Shown here piece by piece: positions 43,594 to 53,229 of a stretch of DNA of 64,000 nt (its first letter is position 1; each line of letters starts with the position of its first letter). The stretch comes from an uncultured Eubacterium sp. (lineage in GTDB: Bacteria; Bacillota; Clostridia; Lachnospirales; Lachnospiraceae). The DNA lies in NCBI GenBank assembly GCA_910589595.1, contig CAJUTM010000001.1, forward strand, positions 124,001-188,000, written 5' to 3'. The notes beneath the pieces are model-generated. The model saw only the letters and a program-made list of their open reading frames with translations. It was not told where the DNA came from and did not search any database. A program made the position numbers and the translations under genes.

Positions 43594-43607
43594 CACAAAC
43601 CTCCCCC

Positions 43608-44528
43608 TTAGAAAATGTGGTTGATGTCTTCAATCATGTCCAAGACAGCCTGACGGGAAGCGTCTGCATAATTCTCCTCACCAAAAGCCGCGTACTTTTC
43701 CTGCTTATAGGCACAGATAATGCCACGGGAAGAATTGACAATGGCTCCCAATCCGTCGCTGTTAAAGTAAGGGCGCAAAGCATCTGAGGTTCCCCCTTGT
43801 GCACCATACCCGGGAACAAGAATATAGGATTTTGGCATAAGCTCCCGAAGAACTTTTCCCATCTCCGGATAGGTCGCTCCCACTACGGCGCCAACCTGAC
43901 TGTAGCCGCAGTTGCCGATAACTTCTGCCCCCCATTTGTCCACATATTCTCCCACAACTTCATACAGTGCTCTTCCCTCTATTTTTTTATCCTGAAATTC
44001 CCCGGAAGATGGATTAGACGTTTTGACAAGAACAAAGATTCCCTTATTTTCTTCTTTGCACACATCTACGAATGGTTTTACCCCGTCAGTCCCCAGATAA
44101 GGATTGACCGTTATAAAATCTTCATCGAAACCGGCAACTCTCTTGCTGCCAATCTGTACTTTCCCGAGATGCCCGGTTGCATAAGCAGCCGAAGTCGAAC
44201 CGATATCGCCACGCTTAACATCACCAATCACAACAAGTCCTTTTTCTTTACAATAATCTACCGTCTTTTTAAATGCTTCCATCCCCGGCAGGCCAAACTG
44301 CTCATACATTGCAATCTGCGGTTTGACGGCAGGAATTAAATCATAAGTCACATCAATAATCCCTTTATTGTATTCCCATATAGCGGCGCCAGCGGCCTCG
44401 CATGTCTCCCCCTGCTCCCGAATTGCCTTGTCGATAATCCGGCTTGGAATGTAACTGAGCATAGGGTCTAATCCAACAACAACCGGAGCCTTTGTCTTTC
44501 TGATATTCTCTACTAACTTATCAATCAT
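43608..44528 (-). CDS. pyrF: orotidine 5'-phosphate decarboxylase
   Basis: The 306-residue enzyme has the longer OMP decarboxylase subtype layout: VVGLDPMLSYIP, KPQIAMYEQFGLPG, the catalytic block GDVKRGDIGSTSAAYA and a C-terminal VPGYGAQGGTSDALRPYF phosphate loop. It produces UMP. The ATG at 44528 has GGAGG 6 nt upstream, and eight further upstream codons are not needed. It follows pyrC by 40 bp. Confidence 0.95.
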   Translation of the reverse strand: MIDKLVENIRKTKAPVVVGLDPMLSYIPSRIIDKAIREQGETCEAAGAAIWEYNKGIIDVTYDLIPAVKPQIAMYEQFGLPGMEAFKKTVDYCKEKGLVVIGDVKRGDIGSTSAAYATGHLGKVQIGSKRVAGFDEDFITVNPYLGTDGVKPFVDVCKEENKGIFVLVKTSNPSSGEFQDKKIEGRALYEVVGEYVDKWGAEVIGNCGYSQVGAVVGATYPEMGKVLRELMPKSYILVPGYGAQGGTSDALRPYFNSDGLGAIVNSSRGIICAYKQEKYAAFGEENYADASRQAVLDMIEDINHIF

Positions 44529-44568
44529 TTTAATCCTCCATCTTCTCTGCAAAATTTACTGTCTGCAC

Positions 44569-45879
44569 TCAATCTCCTGACGGCTCATACTGATAAACAA
44601 TTTTCCCGCCGACAATCGTATAATACACTCTTCCGTTGACGGTGTGTCCGTGAAACGGCGTATTCCTGCCCTTGGAGATAAACGTATTCTTATCAATTTC
44701 ATACTCTGAATCCATATCCGCTATCGTTATATCCGCAGGCATGCCAACAGATAAGTCTCCTCCCGCGACGCCCAATATACGGTGTGGCGCCGTGCTCATG
44801 CGCTCTGCCAACTGCAGCGGCGTCAAATACCCCTTTTTCACAAGATATGTCACCGCCAATGCATAAGCCGTCTCCGAGCCGACAATTCCAAACGGCGCTT
44901 CTGCTATGGATTTTCTTTTTTCCTCTTCCCCGTGCGGCGCATGGTCTGTCGAGACAGCCTCCATCACACCGTCGGAAAGTCCCTGACAGAGAGCCTCAAC
45001 ATCTGCTCTGCTCCGGAGCGGCGGATTCATTTTATAATTGGCGTCGTCTTCCCGTATGTCTTCATCCGTCAAAATGAAATGGTGTGGGCATACCTCTCCG
45101 GATACCGGCAATCCATCTTCTTTGGCGGCGCGAATCATTTTCACACTATCCTCGGTGGAACAGTGACAGAGATGAAGTTTTGCCCCCGTCTCTTTCGCCA
45201 GCAAAATATCTCTGGCAACGATAACATCTTCTACCGCGTTCGTGATGCCTGCCATGCCGAGTTCCTCCGCTCGTTTTCCGGCATTCATGGCTCCGCTGCC
45301 AACCATATTTTTATCTTCACAGTGCGCCATTACAGGAAGCCCCAGTCTGGCAGCTTCTCTCATCGCCTTGCGGTACAAATCCGCGTCCATGACCGACTTG
45401 CCGTCCTCACTAATCGCTCTGGCTCCTGCCGCAGCCATTCCGGCAATATCCGTCAGCACCTCACCATTTTGCCCCTGCGTCACCGCACCGACCGGATATA
45501 CATGAATGGGACTGTCTTTCTCTGCAATTTCCAACACTCTTTTTATCATCTCCGGACTATCTGTCGCCGGCTTCGTGTTCGGCATTGGGCACACGCCGGT
45601 AAAGCCGCCTTTTGCCATCGCTTTCGTACCGGTCGCTATCGTTTCCTTATATTCAAATCCCGGTTCACGCAAATGTACGTGAAGGTCAAGGAAGCCCGGC
45701 ATCACATACTTACCGGAAGCATCAATAACGATTGCCTGCTTTTTCCACTCTTCTGAAGCCGTATCTGACGAAAGGCTGCCGATACCAGCAACCTTTCCAT
45801 CTACAACATATAAATCACATATTTCATCGCGCATATTCGCAGGGTCCAGAAGATGTCCATTTTTAATCCATAGGTTCAA
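44569..45879 (-). CDS. pyrC: dihydroorotase
   Basis: The 436-residue class I enzyme shows the metal-binding HVHLREPG, an SEDGKSVMD segment, MAHCED, LHLCHCS and STDHAPH motifs. It cyclises carbamoyl-aspartate to dihydroorotate. The likely start is a TTG at 45879 with GGTGG 9 nt upstream, overlapping the Nudix stop, giving NLWIKNGHLLDP. The ATG at 45906 would add nine residues and is less likely. Confidence 0.93.
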   Translation of the reverse strand: MNLWIKNGHLLDPANMRDEICDLYVVDGKVAGIGSLSSDTASEEWKKQAIVIDASGKYVMPGFLDLHVHLREPGFEYKETIATGTKAMAKGGFTGVCPMPNTKPATDSPEMIKRVLEIAEKDSPIHVYPVGAVTQGQNGEVLTDIAGMAAAGARAISEDGKSVMDADLYRKAMREAARLGLPVMAHCEDKNMVGSGAMNAGKRAEELGMAGITNAVEDVIVARDILLAKETGAKLHLCHCSTEDSVKMIRAAKEDGLPVSGEVCPHHFILTDEDIREDDANYKMNPPLRSRADVEALCQGLSDGVMEAVSTDHAPHGEEEKRKSIAEAPFGIVGSETAYALAVTYLVKKGYLTPLQLAERMSTAPHRILGVAGGDLSVGMPADITIADMDSEYEIDKNTFISKGRNTPFHGHTVNGRVYYTIVGGKIVYQYEPSGD

Positions 45880-46318
45880 CGAATAAATCCACCTTTCCAA
45901 AATCATCTAAGCCGAAACTACTTGTCAGGCCTGCTTTTTCTACATCTTTTACAACTGCCTGATTGGTAATGACCTGAGAAATATCCTCTTTCAGTACCCA
46001 TAAGCTGTCGTGCAAATCTTCGGATAAAATAATTTCATCGTTTTGCGCATCACACAAAAAGGCAATTCCTGACGTGCAGATTTCTCCTGCCGTAAAGCCC
46101 CATGTATACAACGGCTTATTCACTTGCACAGACAAACCTGTCTTCTCCTTAATAATACGCGCTACCGCTCCCTCAGGAGTCTCTCCGAATACCATTTCCC
46201 CATCAATGAATTCCCACTGATAAGGCTCGAAAATGCGGTCGTCATACCATCGCTCTACTGCTAAAAATTTGTTCTTGTACTGTACAATTCCTTTTACCAA
46301 TATACGAAATTTGCCCAT
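45863..46318 (-). CDS. Nudix-fold protein with degenerate catalytic box
   Basis: The 151-residue protein has a Nudix-like G40-x5-E46-x7-R54, but the rest of the box reads R-IIKEKTGL instead of REUXEEXGU: Ile55 and Lys59 replace two expected glutamates. Hydrolase activity is therefore doubtful. It has GGAGG upstream, overlaps pyrC by 17 nt and follows asd by 26 bp, so it is in the pyr transcript. A structural or regulatory role is possible. Confidence 0.8.
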   Translation of the reverse strand: MGKFRILVKGIVQYKNKFLAVERWYDDRIFEPYQWEFIDGEMVFGETPEGAVARIIKEKTGLSVQVNKPLYTWGFTAGEICTSGIAFLCDAQNDEIILSEDLHDSLWVLKEDISQVITNQAVVKDVEKAGLTSSFGLDDFGKVDLFVEPMD

Positions 46319-46344
46319 GATACACCTCCAATCTCACACTACTC

Positions 46345-47430
46345 TTACCGAGCTGTAATATATCCTTTTGCTTTTAATAATTCGGCCATCAACACAGCAC
46401 CGCCAGCAGCACCGCGCACCGTATTGTGGGAAAGACCGACAAACTTCCAGTCAAAATAGCTATCCTCACGAAGCCGTCCGATACTGACGCCAAAACCATC
46501 TTCATAATCAACATCCAAAGCAACCTGCGGCCGGTTATCATCTTCCAAATATTGAATAAACTGTTTCGGCGCACTCGGTAAATCCAACTCCTGCGGTTCT
46601 CCCTTAAACTCCACCAACGCCTGTATCAGCTCTTCTTTTGTTACTTTCTTTTTGAAATTCACAAACGCCGCTGCCGTATGACCATCCAAAACCGGCACAC
46701 GAATACACTGGCTCGTAATCAGCGGAGTCTCCGCACTCACAATTACACCGTCTTTTACCTCTCCCCATAAACGAAGCGGTTCTTTCTCACTTTTCTCTTC
46801 TTCACCGCCAATATAAGGAATGATATTGTGCTCCATCTCCGGCCACTCTTTAAATGTCTTTCCGGCGCCGGAAATTGCCTGATAAGTAGTAGCTACTACA
46901 ACTGTAGGCTCAAACTTCTTCCATGCCGTCAGCGCAGGCGCATAACTTTGAATGGAGCAGTTTGGTTTAACACAGACAAATCCCCGCTTTGTACCAAGAC
47001 GTTTCTTTTGACTCTCAATCACTTGCAAATGCTCTGGATTAATCTCCGGTACAATCATAGGAACATCCGGCGTCCACCGATGCGCACTGTTATTGGAAAC
47101 AACCGGAACCTCTGCTTTTGCATAAGCATCTTCAATTTCCCTGATTTCTTCTTTTGTCATATCTACGGCACTGAATACAAAGTCAACTTCACGGCTGACT
47201 TCTTCAATTTCATTCACGTTTTTTACAATTATTTTTTTTACTGCTTCCGGCATCGGCGTCTGCATCTTCCACCGTCCGCCAACAGCCTCCTCATATGTCT
47301 TTCCGGCGCTACGCGGACTGGCAGCAATGGCAACCACCTCAAACCACGGATGATTTTCCAATATTGAGAGAAATCTCTGTCCTACCATACCGGTACCTCC
47401 AAGGATACCTACTCGCAATTTATCACTCAT
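46345..47430 (-). CDS. asd: aspartate-semialdehyde dehydrogenase
   Basis: The 361-residue enzyme reduces aspartyl phosphate in the second step of the lysine, threonine and methionine pathway. It shows GILGGTGMVGQRF (NADP site), SNNSAHRWTPDVPM, and the catalytic Cys in VKPNCSIQSYAP, which together fit the archaeal/fungal-type ASADH. The ATG at 47430 has GGAGG 7 nt away. An extra 49 codons upstream show no family similarity. Confidence 0.94.
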   Translation of the reverse strand: MSDKLRVGILGGTGMVGQRFLSILENHPWFEVVAIAASPRSAGKTYEEAVGGRWKMQTPMPEAVKKIIVKNVNEIEEVSREVDFVFSAVDMTKEEIREIEDAYAKAEVPVVSNNSAHRWTPDVPMIVPEINPEHLQVIESQKKRLGTKRGFVCVKPNCSIQSYAPALTAWKKFEPTVVVATTYQAISGAGKTFKEWPEMEHNIIPYIGGEEEKSEKEPLRLWGEVKDGVIVSAETPLITSQCIRVPVLDGHTAAAFVNFKKKVTKEELIQALVEFKGEPQELDLPSAPKQFIQYLEDDNRPQVALDVDYEDGFGVSIGRLREDSYFDWKFVGLSHNTVRGAAGGAVLMAELLKAKGYITAR

Positions 47431-47489
47431 GATATTCCTCCATCTTCTCATAATCTTCTTTATTATAATACAAAAAGAATAAATATGCA

Positions 47490-47539
47490 ATAAAAACCGC
47501 TCTATTGCAAACACGGAAGTGATAAACAATACAGCGGTT
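47490..47539 (-). terminator. terminator after rny
   Basis: On the reverse strand AACCGCTGTATTG and CAATAGAGCGGTT form a 13-bp stem with one mismatch and a 19-nt loop, followed by TTTTTATTG. It is 40 nt past the rny stop codon and before the asd promoter region. Confidence 0.65.
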
Positions 47540-47579
47540 CCTTTCATTTTCTGACAAATATTAAGTTTCTCATGCAAAC

Positions 47580-49148
47580 TTATTTTGCATAGTCCACTAC
47601 TCTTGATTCACGGATTACATTAACTTTAATCTGACCCGGATATTGCAACTCATCTTCAATCTGCTTCGACAAATCACGGGCAAGAAGTACCATCTCATCA
47701 TCGTTAATCTGATCCGGTACAACCATCACTCGAACCTCTCTACCTGCCTGAATAGCAAAAGACTTATCAACTCCCTTAAAGCTGTTAGAAATATCTTCTA
47801 ATTGTTTCAACCTATTCGTGTAGGTCTCCAATGTCTCACGACGCGCTCCCGGACGCGCTGCAGAAATAGCGTCTGCCGCCTGCACCAGACAGGCAATCAT
47901 ACTCTCTGCCTCCACATCTCCATGATGCGCTTCTACCGCATTAATTACCAGAGCGGATTCTTTGAATTTGCGACACAAATCAGCGCCCAATTGAATATGG
48001 GAACCCTCCATATCATGGTCTACGGATTTGCCAATATCATGTAACAGTCCGGCGCGTTTTGCCATACGGACATCCACACCAATTTCACCAGCCAGAAGTC
48101 CGGACAAATGCGCTACTTCTATCGAATGTTTCAACGCATTCTGACCATAGCTGGTACGAAATTTCATCTTACCTAACAGGCGAATCAGTTCCGGATGAAT
48201 ACCGTGTACCCCAACTTCCAACGTCGCTTCTTCGCCCTCTTCACGAATCATTGTTTCCACTTCTTTTCTGGCTTTTTCAACCATTTCCTCGATTCTGGCA
48301 GGATGTATTCTGCCATCTACGATTAATTTTTCCAAAGCAATTCTGGCTACCTCACGGCGAATCGGGTCAAACCCTGATAAGATGACCGCTTCCGGCGTAT
48401 CGTCGATTATCAAATCAATACCGGTCAGGTTTTCCAATGTGCGGATATTTCTACCCTCACGACCGATAATCCTGCCTTTCATCTCATCGCTTGGCAACGG
48501 CACGACAGAAATCGTCGTCTCCGACACATGGTCTGCCGCACACTTCTGAATAGCCGTAACTACATAATCCTTGGCTTTCTTGTTTGCCTCATCTTTCGCC
48601 TGACGTTCCAATTCTTTTACCAAAACTGCTGTCTCGTGTTTAACATCTTCTTCCACAGTCTTTAATAAGTACTCTTTTGCTTGTTCGGAGGTGAGACCGG
48701 AAATCTTTTCTAACTCGCGCAAATGACTTTCCCGAAGTTCCGCAACCTTTTCACGTTCTTTCTCAAAATTGGCCTCTTTTGCGCTTAACTTCGATTCCCT
48801 TTTCTCGAGTGCATCCAGCTTTTTGTCCAGAGTCTCTTCTTTCCCTAACACACGTTTTTCGTAACGTTGAATTTCCGCTCTACGCTCTTTGGTCTCTTTG
48901 TCAAGATCATTTTTGGCTTTCAGATTTTCCTCTTTCGCCTCCAACAGAGCCTCGCGCTTTTTAGTCTCAGCAGTCTTTAATGCGTCGTCAATAATCTCTC
49001 TCGCTTTCTCCTCGGCGTTGCCGACCTTTGCCTCTCCTACCTTGATGTGGTAAGAAATCGCGCTTTTCCAAGAAATCAATATCGCTGCTGCCAACAATAA
49101 AACAATGACTACAATAGCTACGATTACATGTGCAACCTCTAATGTCAT
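47580..49148 (-). CDS. rny: ribonuclease Y
   Basis: The 522-residue endoribonuclease has an N-terminal membrane helix (about 3-27), a long charged coiled coil (about 35-190), a KH domain ([15 protein letters not shown], about 215-275) and a C-terminal HD domain ([12 protein letters not shown]). It initiates mRNA decay at the membrane. The ATG at 49148 lies 12 nt from GGAGG and the GTG at 49151 is equally possible. Confidence 0.96.
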   Translation of the reverse strand: MTLEVAHVIVAIVVIVLLLAAAILISWKSAISYHIKVGEAKVGNAEEKAREIIDDALKTAETKKREALLEAKEENLKAKNDLDKETKERRAEIQRYEKRVLGKEETLDKKLDALEKRESKLSAKEANFEKEREKVAELRESHLRELEKISGLTSEQAKEYLLKTVEEDVKHETAVLVKELERQAKDEANKKAKDYVVTAIQKCAADHVSETTISVVPLPSDEMKGRIIGREGRNIRTLENLTGIDLIIDDTPEAVILSGFDPIRREVARIALEKLIVDGRIHPARIEEMVEKARKEVETMIREEGEEATLEVGVHGIHPELIRLLGKMKFRTSYGQNALKHSIEVAHLSGLLAGEIGVDVRMAKRAGLLHDIGKSVDHDMEGSHIQLGADLCRKFKESALVINAVEAHHGDVEAESMIACLVQAADAISAARPGARRETLETYTNRLKQLEDISNSFKGVDKSFAIQAGREVRVMVVPDQINDDEMVLLARDLSKQIEDELQYPGQIKVNVIRESRVVDYAK

Positions 49149-49230
49149 CACCAGAGTGCACCTCCTTATTTTATTCCGTATGTATAATATAAAAGGGTAT
49201 ACATACAACATCTAGTATTTTACACTCTAT

Positions 49231-50406
49231 TCAGCTAATTGTCAAGGAGAGGCACAGATTTTCTACCGTGTATGCCTCCTCAAATAACAATTCGTCAGCC
49301 AGAAATGCCAGATTCCCGTCGGAGTGTTCCAGCTCTTTGGCAAAAATTCGTGAGAGAGTAATCCGGTCTTCTTTCGTAAAACCGCCCTCCTTTCGCGCGC
49401 ACCATGCACAATCCATGTCGCGCAGCATAAGAAAGCTGGCGACAACCATCTTTGCCCTCGCCAGATAATCATAGTCGTCAACACACCTCGCAAGAAACAG
49501 AAAACTGTAATAGACAAGCATATGCTCATATTCGTACAACCGGTTCCGGCTCTCTATTTCCTGCCATAATTTCTGCTGCTCCTGAACATACCGCAAATCT
49601 CCGTCCGGTGGGGTAAGATATCTTTTTTGCAGCAACCCCAGTATTTCTTCCCACTCCTGACTTATACTGTCCATCTCCGTAAACGTGCGCAGCCTCGACA
49701 GGAAAAAGCGGTAGCAAAGCTGCCAGCACGGTTTTTCTACATTCGTAGAGTTATTGAAAAATACTGTTTCATCAATTTCTTTCACAATTCCGGCCTCATT
49801 CCGGTTCAGGCATTCCTGAACTTTTTCAGCATAGTGTAGAAAGTGAATTATCCGTTTCGACAATGGTAGTTTCCGGTTTTGCAAAATGGCAACCGACATA
49901 TCGCGGGCATAGCGAACCGCCTCCGCCAACAAAAGCTCCTCTTCGCTCTCCTCCATCTCCGGCTCGCCGTCCGTCTCTTCCTCTACAAAGGAAAGCGGAG
50001 CTTCGTCTGCATATAACAGCCGTCCCGCCTCAGCGCAGCTGCAGCTTAAGGAAAGTTCCCTCGCACCGCCATATTCCAAGTAGTTGCGGGGCGTATCCGT
50101 ACAGACATCACAGAGCGCCCCCTCTCCCAAGGCAAGATATAAATCACAGAGATTGTTATCATTAAGAAAAGGACAGCGTCTGTTCTCTTTTAATATAAAT
50201 CCGTGTTTTTCGTAAACATCTTCACAATCTTCGCCGTATTCGCGTATACTTTGGCGAAGCCGGCGGCCAAATTCACCCTCTACGCTCATATAGTAGTCAT
50301 AACTCACATCATCAATATCTATCTCCCATCCCGCACAGCAGGTATCCTCACACTGCCCCGCTATACACTGGAATTTTTCATAGTACTTTGGATAACGAAA
50401 TTTCAA
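49231..50406 (-). CDS. fliB: FliB-like lysine-N-methylase
   Basis: The 391-residue protein begins KFRYPKYYEKFQCIAGQCED, then TCCAGW (C14, C19, C23, C24), with later CPFLNDNNLCDLY and LSLSCSCAEAGRLL motifs. Cysteine-rich proteins of this family methylate lysines of flagellin. The start is TTG with GGAGG 8 nt upstream. No flagellar genes are nearby, so its substrate here may be another surface protein. Confidence 0.85.
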   Translation of the reverse strand: MKFRYPKYYEKFQCIAGQCEDTCCAGWEIDIDDVSYDYYMSVEGEFGRRLRQSIREYGEDCEDVYEKHGFILKENRRCPFLNDNNLCDLYLALGEGALCDVCTDTPRNYLEYGGARELSLSCSCAEAGRLLYADEAPLSFVEEETDGEPEMEESEEELLLAEAVRYARDMSVAILQNRKLPLSKRIIHFLHYAEKVQECLNRNEAGIVKEIDETVFFNNSTNVEKPCWQLCYRFFLSRLRTFTEMDSISQEWEEILGLLQKRYLTPPDGDLRYVQEQQKLWQEIESRNRLYEYEHMLVYYSFLFLARCVDDYDYLARAKMVVASFLMLRDMDCAWCARKEGGFTKEDRITLSRIFAKELEHSDGNLAFLADELLFEEAYTVENLCLSLTIS

Positions 50407-50584
50407 TCCTCTCTCCTCCTGTTTATTTTTGATATCATATCACAATAAGATAATTGTTTCCACTATTTTTGTAACAAGTTCAGACGAATCAATATAGAAA
50501 AATAAGCTTTTATTTGCTATAATAATATCATAAACAGCGATGTAACAGTAAAAATCATTTCACTGTGGAAAAGAGAGGGTTTAT

Positions 50585-51574
50585 ATGGCTTCAGAGAAAG
50601 AACTTTTCGTCACAAAACAATATGTTCCCATGGGACAGCCAATCGTGCAAAACGAAAACACGATTATTTACAAAGTAAAATGTCTGGCGGAAACCGGTTC
50701 TCCCATCGGCATATTGAAAATGTACCGTCAGCGGAACATACAGAGTCTTTATACAAGACTTTATCAATTGGATTACAGCGAATGGCCGCACATATATAAT
50801 GTAAAATTTTTTGATGGCAATACATTAGTCGTGGAAGAGTACTTAGAGGGAAATACACTGGCCGAGCTGCTGGAGCAAAACCGCGCCCGCAATGTTTCCT
50901 TTACAGAAGAAGAAGCTTATCAGATTATGGACCGTCTCTGCGACTGCATTCAGCAGCTCATGCAGCCGGAGCCGCCTATCATCCACCACAACCTGAAACC
51001 AAGTAATATTTTCGTCACCTCGGCGGGAGCCATTAAACTTCTGGATTTTGTTCCCGGCTTTTCCAAACCGAAAAATCCGTTCCGCAGCCTGTGGAAAACA
51101 TTAGGAAATCTTTTTCACCAGATGTTGACGGGCGAAACCCCCAAAAATGGAAAATGCACTTACGACGGCCGATACGAAACAGTCATTCGTAAGTGCATGG
51201 AGAAAAATCCCGAGAAGCAATATAAAGACATCGCCGAATTGAAAGAGGACCTCGAATATACCAATACTCACTTTTCAAAAAAAGCTCCCCGTGGAATTGC
51301 CGGAATTCCCTACGCGCTGACATATCCCTTTCAGGGATTTCTATTGGCTATTGAGTGGAGCCTCATCTCGTTCTTCTGGTTTCGTGGCAATCAAACAACA
51401 ATGTGTCTGTTTGTCGTAATCTTTGTCTTGCATTCAATAGTGTTTGTCATTCAACGCCACTCTTACTTAAAAGAACGAAACATTCATTTGAGTACTGCAC
51501 GCAAAGCCTTTCCAGTACTCTTATTGGCAATTATTTTATTTTGCCTCTTTCGGGTTATTTCTTTCATAAATTAA
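50585..51574 (+). CDS. membrane-anchored pseudokinase-like protein
   Basis: The 329-residue protein has a kinase-like fold (about 15-225): a GILKMY Lys45, then the catalytic-loop equivalent HHNLKPSN (134-141) where HRD is replaced by HHN, so Asn136 sits where the catalytic Asp should be. The metal motif is DFV (154-156) instead of DFG. Two or three membrane helices follow (about 230-329). ATP binding may remain but phosphotransfer is unlikely. GAGAGG is upstream. The role, possibly scaffold or regulator, is not known. Confidence 0.8.
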   Translation: MASEKELFVTKQYVPMGQPIVQNENTIIYKVKCLAETGSPIGILKMYRQRNIQSLYTRLYQLDYSEWPHIYNVKFFDGNTLVVEEYLEGNTLAELLEQNRARNVSFTEEEAYQIMDRLCDCIQQLMQPEPPIIHHNLKPSNIFVTSAGAIKLLDFVPGFSKPKNPFRSLWKTLGNLFHQMLTGETPKNGKCTYDGRYETVIRKCMEKNPEKQYKDIAELKEDLEYTNTHFSKKAPRGIAGIPYALTYPFQGFLLAIEWSLISFFWFRGNQTTMCLFVVIFVLHSIVFVIQRHSYLKERNIHLSTARKAFPVLLLAIILFCLFRVISFIN

Positions 51575-51626
51575 TTACCGGTTTTTAGGACAGACTATCA
51601 TTCCCCGATGACAGCCGTCACTGCTG

Positions 51627-53078
51627 CTACTCAATCAATTTGTTCGTTTTCAAAGCAAGTACTCTGTCAACCGGATATTTACAGCTTTTATAATAGCTGG
51701 AAGAGAATAATACATAGGTGTATGTGCCATAGATGGCAACCCCCTCCGACATCGGCGGCAATTTCATTTTCTTGAGTGCGGTATTTTTCAAAACTTTTCC
51801 CGAGCCGTTTGCCTGCGCAAAAGATGGCCGGTAAGTCCGAATCTGGGAAATATATCCGCTTTTTGCTTTCTTTGTCCGATAGCTTCTTGTCAATATCATA
51901 GTTCCGTCGCTGCTGAATGTAACTCCCTGCGTCTTACTCGGCACAGACATCGTATAGGCAGGCACTAAAGAAGGCAATGTCTGCGTATTATTAAGTTTAT
52001 ATCCTTTCATCGTCGAAGTACTCTGACTAAAGGAGCCAATCCATAAGACACCGTTGTAATATCCCATATAGGAGGCCGTTGAGTCTAATGCACAGACATT
52101 CCGGTAACTGTTCAATACGGTATAAGAAGTTCCCGCATTGACTGCGTCTGTTACTACGCTATACGGAAAACTGGCAACGGCTTTCCCTTTCGAAACCCAG
52201 ACATTGGTGCCGTCAAAAGCCAATCCGCCGACTTTTGCCTTGCTTGGAAGAACAATCGTCGTAATATATGACTTGGAAGCGCGGCTGACTACATAAATAA
52301 CGGAAGAATCTTCCTTTTTATAATCATAGGCCGAAATGAGGAAATAACTTCCAGCCAGACACATTCCCTGCGGAACCATCGTTGTACAGGCAAATCCACC
52401 TGCATTTGTCGTTTTCATACCCGGTATAGCAAAACTTTTATTGTAATTCATGGCAGCTTTTGTCTTCTTATATGTCTTGTATGCCGGTGAAGCTTTAAAT
52501 TTGGCTTTCGTGCTATATTTCTTGGCCGTTTTCGACGTTGCCGACACCGATACCGGTGTTGCCGAAACAGCCGTCGACAAATCACCTTCTACCACTACCC
52601 CATTAACCGTACGATACGCTGCAATACGATAATAATATGTCGTTCCGTTCACCAGAGATGTTTTCGTATATTCTGTTGCCGCGGCATCTTTCACAGTCGC
52701 CATCAGTGTATAAGCAGCGTCCGCAGCCGTTCTGGTATAAATATAATACCCCTCTGCCCCGCTCGCTTTCGACCATGAAAGCCGGACACGGGAAGCGCCC
52801 CCACGTGCTTTTAATGTTGTCGCCGGCAAACGGTAAGCTGACATATCCGGTGTTACCGTTGGTGTTACTGTTGGTGTCGCTGTCTCCGTCGGCGTTACTG
52901 TCGGTGTTGTCGTCGGTGTATCCGTATTTACTGCACTGCCCGACGATGTATCCGGCGTGACTGCTTCTGTTGCCGGAGTGCCTGTTTCAGCCATAACGGA
53001 ACTGACTTCGGGCAGATTCCCTAAAATCATGGCTAACGTCAGACAGGTTGCAATCCCTTTCGCAAAATTGTCTTTCAT
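51627..53078 (-). CDS. secreted fibronectin type III / beta-propeller-like protein
   Basis: The 483-residue protein has a signal peptide (1-30), a Thr/Pro-rich linker (about 35-78, TPTVTPTETATPTVTP), one fibronectin type III domain (about 85-175: VRLSWSKASGAEGYYIY, NGTTYYYRIAAY) and a C-terminal domain (about 200-480) of repeated beta strands (GLAFDGTNVWVSKG, GVTFSSDGTMILTR). It ends without an anchor. Substrate or partner unknown. An exported adhesin or glycan-related factor is a guess. Confidence 0.75.
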   Translation of the reverse strand: MKDNFAKGIATCLTLAMILGNLPEVSSVMAETGTPATEAVTPDTSSGSAVNTDTPTTTPTVTPTETATPTVTPTVTPDMSAYRLPATTLKARGGASRVRLSWSKASGAEGYYIYTRTAADAAYTLMATVKDAAATEYTKTSLVNGTTYYYRIAAYRTVNGVVVEGDLSTAVSATPVSVSATSKTAKKYSTKAKFKASPAYKTYKKTKAAMNYNKSFAIPGMKTTNAGGFACTTMVPQGMCLAGSYFLISAYDYKKEDSSVIYVVSRASKSYITTIVLPSKAKVGGLAFDGTNVWVSKGKAVASFPYSVVTDAVNAGTSYTVLNSYRNVCALDSTASYMGYYNGVLWIGSFSQSTSTMKGYKLNNTQTLPSLVPAYTMSVPSKTQGVTFSSDGTMILTRSYRTKKAKSGYISQIRTYRPSFAQANGSGKVLKNTALKKMKLPPMSEGVAIYGTYTYVLFSSSYYKSCKYPVDRVLALKTNKLIE

Positions 53079-53173
53079 ATGTTTTTACCATCCTTTCTGA
53101 TGTTCTTTTATGAGCCTACTATAACAACTAATTTTGTCAGTGAAATGAAAAAAAAGTGTCAGTAATTGGTCAC

Positions 53174-53202
53174 TTGTGCCATAAATATATTTGCGTTATA
53201 AT
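53174..53202 (+). promoter_or_regulatory. promoter of the methyltransferase gene
   Basis: TTGTGC (53174-53179) and TATAAT (53197-53202) are 17 bp apart, and GGGAGG follows about 17 nt later. Confidence 0.6.
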
Positions 53203-53229
53203 GAAAGAAACGGAAAGCGGGAGGTAAAC

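Noticed and set aside
44782..45756. Long forward frame of 324 codons antisense to pyrC
   Set aside because: It lies opposite a clear dihydroorotase with all motifs, has no credible ribosome-binding site and looks like a composition shadow.
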